Assembly (NCBI GenBank): GCA_002339015.1
Contig: DDJC01000002.1
Span: 7,106-71,105, forward strand
Reading direction: 5' to 3'
DNA: 64,000 bases
From: Burkholderiales bacterium UBA1834
GTDB taxonomy: Bacteria > Pseudomonadota > Gammaproteobacteria > Burkholderiales > Burkholderiaceae_C
Shown here: in pieces, positions 59,814 to 64,000 of the stretch
Position numbering within the stretch: the first letter of the stretch is position 1
How the letters are laid out: every line of letters begins with the position of its first letter
The notes under the pieces: model-generated
What the model was told of the DNA's origin: nothing
The model's input: the letters and a program-made list of their open reading frames with translations, nothing else
The model's database searches: none
Made by a program: the position numbers and the translations under genes

Positions 59814-60602
59814 TCAGGGGGCGGAAGACGCTGGCCGAGACATGGGCACCGGCGCCAGGGGATCGACCAGGTGCGTTTCCTGGCGCAAGCTCAGCGGCGT
59901 GCCGTCCAGCAGATGGTTGCTGCGAGAGGCCAGCGAGGGTTGAGCAGACAAGGGCGGCGGTTCGGCCAGCAACTCTTCGTCGCTCATCATCGCAGGCGGG
60001 GTGCCCTGGTGGTTGGCGGCGGCACGGCTTGCCGGGCCGGGCGGCGCAGGTTCCGTGCCGGAAGACTTGCGTCCGCCGCTGTAGTGCTGCGACAAGGTCT
60101 GCTCGGCTTCCATCTGCAGCAGGGCCGCCCTCACCCACCAGATCCCTGTGATCACGATGAGCACGCCCAGTGCGCCGAACAAGGGCAGCAGGCGTTTGCG
60201 GCTCAGCCAGGGATTGGCTGCGCCGATCGGCAAGGGCGGTTGCCATTGCACGTCTACGCGGGTGCCTTGCTCGTCGGGCGTGGGCGGCGGGGCCGGTGGA
60301 ACCGTGTCCATGCCCGCGAAACCCATGGTTGAGCGCCACAGATTCTGAAAGCGTGAGGCGGGGCCTGCCTGCTCGCCCTCGGCAGCCAAGGGCATCTCGT
60401 TCAACTCAGCATCGTAGGCCGCGCGGGTATGCGGGTCCGCCAAAACCTCGTAGGCGGCATTCAACGCCACCATCTCTGCATGCGTGGACTGTGATTGCGT
60501 GTGCCGATCAGGATGGTATTTGGCCGCCAGCGCCCGGTAGGCGGCTCGGATCACCTCCACCGGGGCGTCCGGGTTGACCTTCAATCGCTCGTAGTGGTTC
60601 AC
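59814..60602 (-). CDS. Membrane-anchored J-domain protein
   Basis: 262 residues. The N-terminal J domain has the HPD motif at 30-32 (AAKYHPDRHT), so it can stimulate DnaK ATPase. A single membrane segment lies at about 138-158 (LLPLFGALGVLIVITGIWWV), after a Pro-rich linker, with a Ser/Pro-rich disordered tail. It lacks the Gly/Phe and zinc-finger regions of DnaJ, so it is a type III J protein. The client is unknown. Confidence 0.9.
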   Translation of the reverse strand: MNHYERLKVNPDAPVEVIRAAYRALAAKYHPDRHTQSQSTHAEMVALNAAYEVLADPHTRAAYDAELNEMPLAAEGEQAGPASRFQNLWRSTMGFAGMDTVPPAPPPTPDEQGTRVDVQWQPPLPIGAANPWLSRKRLLPLFGALGVLIVITGIWWVRAALLQMEAEQTLSQHYSGGRKSSGTEPAPPGPASRAAANHQGTPPAMMSDEELLAEPPPLSAQPSLASRSNHLLDGTPLSLRQETHLVDPLAPVPMSRPASSAP

Positions 60603-60682
60603 AATTGCACGGTCCAGGGGGCTGATGCGGGTGCATTGATCTTACCGTCTGTCACAGCGTGTTCATCCCCCTACGTTGCGCA

Positions 60683-62089
60683 TCACTTGCCCTGCTTGAC
60701 CGGGCGCTTCCAGCCGGCCAGGCTGATAGGCTTGGTGCGGGCCACGGTGAGCTGGCCCGCCGGCGCGTCCTTCGACAGCGTGGAGCCGCCTCCGATGGTG
60801 GCGCCCTCACCCACGGTGATGGGCGCGATCAACACACAGTTGGAGCCCACGTGCACGTCATCGCCGATCACCGTGCGGTGCTTGTTGGCGCCATCGTAGT
60901 TGGCGGTGATGCTGCCGGCGCCGTAGTTCACGCGCTCGCCCACGGTGGCGTCGCCCAGGTAGGCCAGGTGGTTGGCCTTGGCACCGCGCGCCAGCGTGGA
61001 ATTCTTGACCTCGACGAAGTTGCCGATGTGCACTTCGGGGCCGAGCCTTGCGCCAGGCCGCAGGCGGGCGAAGGGTCCGATCAAGGCGCCCTCACCCACC
61101 GTGGCGCCGTCCTTGTCACCATCGATGTGGGTGAAGGGGTGGATCACGGCGCCAGCGTCGATGCGGGCGTTGCGGATGACGCAGTTGGCACCGACGCGGA
61201 CCTCATCGCCCAGGCTCACGTCACCTTCGAAGATGCAGTTGACATCGATGTCCACATCACGGCCGCAAACCAGAGTGCCGCGCAGATCGAAGCGGGCCGG
61301 ATCGGCCAGGCGCACGCCCTGCGTCATCAGGCGCTCGGCCTGGGCGCGTTGATGGCGGCGTTCCAGATCGGCCAGCTGCGCCGGGCTGTTCACGCCGAGC
61401 ACCTCGGTCTCGTCACGCGGGTGGGCGGCCACCACGGGCACGCCGTCAAGCACGGCGCGGGCCACCACGTCGGTCAGGTAGTACTCGCCCTGAGCGTTGT
61501 CATTGCGCAGCCCGGCCAGGGCCTGCTTGAGCCAGCGCGTGGGCGCGGCCATCATGCCGGTGTAGACCTCGCGGATGGCGCGCTGTGAATCGCTCGCGTC
61601 CTTGTGCTCGACGATCGCCTTGACGGTGGGCTCGGCATCCTCGGTGGCCTGGTCGCGCACGATGCGGCCGTAGCCGGTGGGATCATCGAGCACCACGGTG
61701 AGCAGGGCCAGGCGTTCGCCACCACAGGCATCGACCAGGGCCCTGGCCGTGGCGGCCTCAATGAGCGGCACATCGCCATTGAGGATCAATGTGGTGCCCT
61801 CATCGGGCAGTTGCGGCACGGCCTGCTGCACGGCGTGACCGGTGCCCAGCTGAGGCTCCTGCCGCGCGAAGGCCAGCGGTGCCTGGGCAAAGGCCTTGCG
61901 CATGGCCTGCTCCACTTCGTCCGCGCCATGGCCGGTGATCACGATGAGCTTGCCCGCGCCCAGCGTCTGCGTGGTGCCGATCACGTGCGACAGCATGGGG
62001 CGCCCGGCCAGCTTGTGCAGCACCTTGGGCCGCGAAGACTTCATGCGGGTGCCTTTGCCGGCGGCCATGATGACGATGGACAGGGTCAT
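60683..62089 (-). CDS. glmU: Bifunctional GlcNAc-1-phosphate uridyltransferase / glucosamine-1-phosphate acetyltransferase
   Basis: 468 residues from MTLSIVIMAAGKGTRMKSS. The uridyltransferase domain (about 1-230) has the LAAGxGTRM-type loop and GDVPLI. The left-handed beta-helix acetyltransferase domain follows (ENxAEI-type repeats such as GANCVIRNARIDAGAVIHPFTHID, and NYDGANKHRTVIGD). It makes UDP-GlcNAc from the product of the GlmS/GlmM steps. A 14-codon upstream extension has no family match. Confidence 0.97.
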   Translation of the reverse strand: MTLSIVIMAAGKGTRMKSSRPKVLHKLAGRPMLSHVIGTTQTLGAGKLIVITGHGADEVEQAMRKAFAQAPLAFARQEPQLGTGHAVQQAVPQLPDEGTTLILNGDVPLIEAATARALVDACGGERLALLTVVLDDPTGYGRIVRDQATEDAEPTVKAIVEHKDASDSQRAIREVYTGMMAAPTRWLKQALAGLRNDNAQGEYYLTDVVARAVLDGVPVVAAHPRDETEVLGVNSPAQLADLERRHQRAQAERLMTQGVRLADPARFDLRGTLVCGRDVDIDVNCIFEGDVSLGDEVRVGANCVIRNARIDAGAVIHPFTHIDGDKDGATVGEGALIGPFARLRPGARLGPEVHIGNFVEVKNSTLARGAKANHLAYLGDATVGERVNYGAGSITANYDGANKHRTVIGDDVHVGSNCVLIAPITVGEGATIGGGSTLSKDAPAGQLTVARTKPISLAGWKRPVKQGK

Positions 62090-62127
62090 GGGATGCGATC
62101 GATGCAAACGGGAGAAGGAGGCGGAAA

Positions 62128-62772
62128 TCACTTGACGGCGGCGGGGGCCGGCGCGGCAGGCGTTGCCGGCTTGGCCACTTCGGGGATGGGCACCGTCACC
62201 ACGCGCGGGCTGATGGCCTGCGCCGGGAAATCCTTGAGCGCGGCGTCGAACATGGCCGGCATCAGGCTTTCCACCACGCCGCCGGCACGCCGGTGGGTGG
62301 CATGGGTTTCGTACAGTGTCTGGCTGGAGGCCTTGTCGCGGATCAGCACGTCCACCTGCATCTGCGTGACGGGCGGATCGAAGCTCATGCCGAAGCCCAG
62401 GCCGCCGCGCCCGCCCCAGAAGCCACCGAAACCGCCAAAGAAGCGGCCGTCCCAGCGGTCGAAGGGGTCGTAGCCCGAGTAGAGGGTGCGGGCCTGCGCG
62501 GCCACCTGCACCAGCACGTCGGCCTTCTGGGGCGAATCGGCCTCGACGAAGCCTTTGCGCGTCAGCACGGGGCGTGCAGCAGCTTCGACACGCGCCTGGA
62601 AATCAGGCTGGGCCTGCTGCGACGGCAAACGCTCGAAGGCATAGCGCGGCAGGGGGCGCGTGGGCGGCCACTGGCCGAAGCTGGAGACATCGGCCGTGAG
62701 CGAGGTCATGGTGCCGCAGCCGGCCAGGCTGAGGGTGGCCGCCGCGGCCAGGCACAGGGATCCGAATTTCAT
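62128..62772 (-). CDS. DUF4136 lipoprotein
   Basis: 214 residues. The signal peptide ends in a lipobox LSLAGC, with lipidated Cys19, directing the protein to the membrane. The DUF4136 body includes KGFVEADSPQKADVLVQVAAQ and MQVDVLIRDKASSQTLYETHAT, with a Gly/Phe-rich loop (RFFGGFGGFWGGRGG). The tail is Ala/Pro-rich. The function is unknown. Confidence 0.9.
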   Translation of the reverse strand: MKFGSLCLAAAATLSLAGCGTMTSLTADVSSFGQWPPTRPLPRYAFERLPSQQAQPDFQARVEAAARPVLTRKGFVEADSPQKADVLVQVAAQARTLYSGYDPFDRWDGRFFGGFGGFWGGRGGLGFGMSFDPPVTQMQVDVLIRDKASSQTLYETHATHRRAGGVVESLMPAMFDAALKDFPAQAISPRVVTVPIPEVAKPATPAAPAPAAVK

Positions 62773-62867
62773 CGCCGTCTCCTTTTTGGGATGGTTGGAT
62801 GGAGTCGATGGTGGAAGGAGCAGGCCTCCCGCCCAGGTGCTTGGCGCCGTGTTGGGTGCTTGATGGC

Positions 62868-63869
62868 TCAGTCGTCCCGTTGATCGTCGTCCGTGCCGAG
62901 GCGCCGCTTGATCACCGAGACGGGGATGCTGGCCAGCGTGGACGACGAGGCGCCATCGGCAGGCGTGCCACAACCTTCGTCTTCATCGAAGGCGATGTCG
63001 CCGCCGGCTTCGGGTCGCCCGGAGGCTTTGATGGTCTGGAAGGGGTAGAGGTTCCGGTCCATCAGGTGCGAGGGCACGATGCTTGACAGGGCGGTGAACA
63101 GGTTGTCGACGCGGCCAGGAAAGCGGCGGTCCCAGTCGTTGATCATCTCGCGCATCTGCTGGCGCTGCAGGCCGTCCTGGCTGCCGCACAGATTGCACGG
63201 GATGATGGGGAACTCACGGTGTTCGGCGAAGGCGGCCAGGTCCTTCTCGGCGCAGTAGGCCATGGGCCGGATCACCACGTGCTCGCCGTTGTCGGTCACC
63301 AGCTTGGGCGGCATGCCCTTGAGCTTGGAGCCGAAGAACATGTTCATGAACAGGGTCTGCAGGATGTCGTCGCGGTGGTGGCCCAGGGCGATCTTGGTGC
63401 AGCCCAGTTCGCTGGCGACGCGGTACAGGATACCGCGGCGCAGGCGCGAGCACAGGCTGCAGGTGGTCTTGCCTTCGGGGATGACCTTCTTGACGACGCT
63501 GTAGGTGTCCTGCTCTTCGATGCGAAAGGGCACACCCACCTTGGTCAGGTACTCGGGCAGCACATGCTCGGGGAAGCCGGGCTGCTTCTGGTCGAGGTTG
63601 ACGGCCACGATCTCGAACTGGATGGGCGCCCGCTTTTGCAGGTTCATCAGGATATCGAGCATGCCGTAGCTGTCCTTGCCACCGGACATGCAGACCATGA
63701 CCTTGTCGCCGTCTTCGATCATGTTGAAGTCGGCAATGGCCTGGCCGACCTGGCGGTGCAGGCGCTTGCTGAGCTTGTTCATCTCGAAGGCGTGGCGTTT
63801 GGCCTGGGCGGCCAGGGCGGCCTCGTCTTCGGGGGTGGACAGGATCTGGGGGGAGACGGCGTCGTTCAT
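62868..63869 (-). CDS. ttcA: tRNA 2-thiocytidine(32) synthetase
   Basis: 333 residues. It thiolates C32 of certain tRNAs using ATP and a 4Fe-4S cluster. The PP-loop is CMSGGKDSYGM, and the cluster cysteines come from TTCSLCSRLRRG and PCNLCGSQDG, as in the E. coli enzyme. The C-terminal 50 residues are acidic and not conserved. The gene ends at the right of the window with its leader present. Confidence 0.96.
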   Translation of the reverse strand: MNDAVSPQILSTPEDEAALAAQAKRHAFEMNKLSKRLHRQVGQAIADFNMIEDGDKVMVCMSGGKDSYGMLDILMNLQKRAPIQFEIVAVNLDQKQPGFPEHVLPEYLTKVGVPFRIEEQDTYSVVKKVIPEGKTTCSLCSRLRRGILYRVASELGCTKIALGHHRDDILQTLFMNMFFGSKLKGMPPKLVTDNGEHVVIRPMAYCAEKDLAAFAEHREFPIIPCNLCGSQDGLQRQQMREMINDWDRRFPGRVDNLFTALSSIVPSHLMDRNLYPFQTIKASGRPEAGGDIAFDEDEGCGTPADGASSSTLASIPVSVIKRRLGTDDDQRDD

Positions 63870-63924
63870 CCCGCGATTTTCGCCGATCCGCCGGGAAAAC
63901 GGGCGGCGAGGTGATTGCGCGGTG

Positions 63925-64000
63925 AAAACGGGCCAGAGAGCTGGGGTGCACGGCTGCGCTCATGTCCCCCGGCCGGGCTACGCCCGTCCTCCTCCTTTAC
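63925..64000. other. GC-rich intergenic element with hairpin and GGAGGAGG (possible repeat family)
   Basis: Upstream of ttcA, CGGGC-TAC-GCCCG forms a short stem, and the minus strand reads AAAGGAGGAGGAC before it and GGGGGACATGAGC after it. This arrangement recurs as an intergenic element in several Burkholderiales genomes as far as I recall. Only one copy is in this window, so a repeat is not proven here. Confidence 0.3.

Overview
The window is high-GC DNA from a Gram-negative bacterium, most likely a betaproteobacterium of the order Burkholderiales. The Aquabacterium-Leptothrix-Ideonella-Rubrivivax side of that order fits best. The evidence is the codon usage, DUF47-Pit phosphate transport, TesB, MipA/OmpV, a PEP-CTERM protein, VF530/DUF2132, GlmS/GlmU and TtcA. 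No rRNA, tRNA, CRISPR array, insertion sequence or prophage was seen. Placement below the order level is inference.

Layout. 0-3.3 kb: a chemotaxis receptor (cut by the left edge) and a DUF47-Pit phosphate uptake pair. 3.6-9.5 kb: a class A penicillin-binding protein, a porin with a small PstS-like periplasmic protein, and a divergent membrane diguanylate cyclase. 9.5-13.4 kb: two Hsp20 genes, TesB, and a pirin/LysR divergent pair. 13.4-17.3 kb: a tightly packed four-gene operon behind a perfect LexA box. It encodes a radical-SAM protein, a DUF4130-UdgX uracil-DNA glycosylase, a Phd-like antitoxin and a DUF6036-like nucleotidyltransferase-fold protein. 17.4-23.7 kb: a 1446-residue double hybrid histidine kinase, a NylB-type serine hydrolase and a DUF1289 protein. 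23.7-27.5 kb: a three-subunit Tat-exported molybdenum hydroxylase (PaoABC type).

27.8-39.2 kb is the most interesting block. All its genes except the terminal IclR gene lie on the minus strand. In transcription order they are a succinate-semialdehyde-type aldehyde dehydrogenase, a complete branched-chain-type ABC importer (substrate-binding protein, LivH, LivM, LivG, LivF), an iron-dependent alcohol dehydrogenase, an AraC regulator, a secreted PETase/cutinase-like polyester hydrolase, and a divergent lipase-foldase-like protein. The IclR gene is divergent from the aldehyde dehydrogenase across a clear palindromic operator. Read together, this could be a polyester-use locus: extracellular hydrolysis, import of a monomer, then alcohol to aldehyde to acid oxidation. 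That pathway is a hypothesis.

39.2-50.6 kb: a second diguanylate cyclase, an MFS_3 exporter, a YcaC-type hydrolase with a divergent LysR gene, DUF3616, a PEP-CTERM protein, a Tat-exported metallophosphoesterase with a lectin-like C-terminus, and an MpaB-family oxygenase with a divergent TetR gene. 50.5-55.3 kb: small and partly decayed genes, a zinc alcohol dehydrogenase, an isochorismatase-fold hydrolase, and MocA/XdhC accessory genes that probably serve the molybdenum enzyme at 24-27 kb. 55.4-63.9 kb: a PF10118 protein, MipA, GlmS with a divergent Lrp-type regulator, a membrane J-domain protein, GlmU, a DUF4136 lipoprotein and TtcA.
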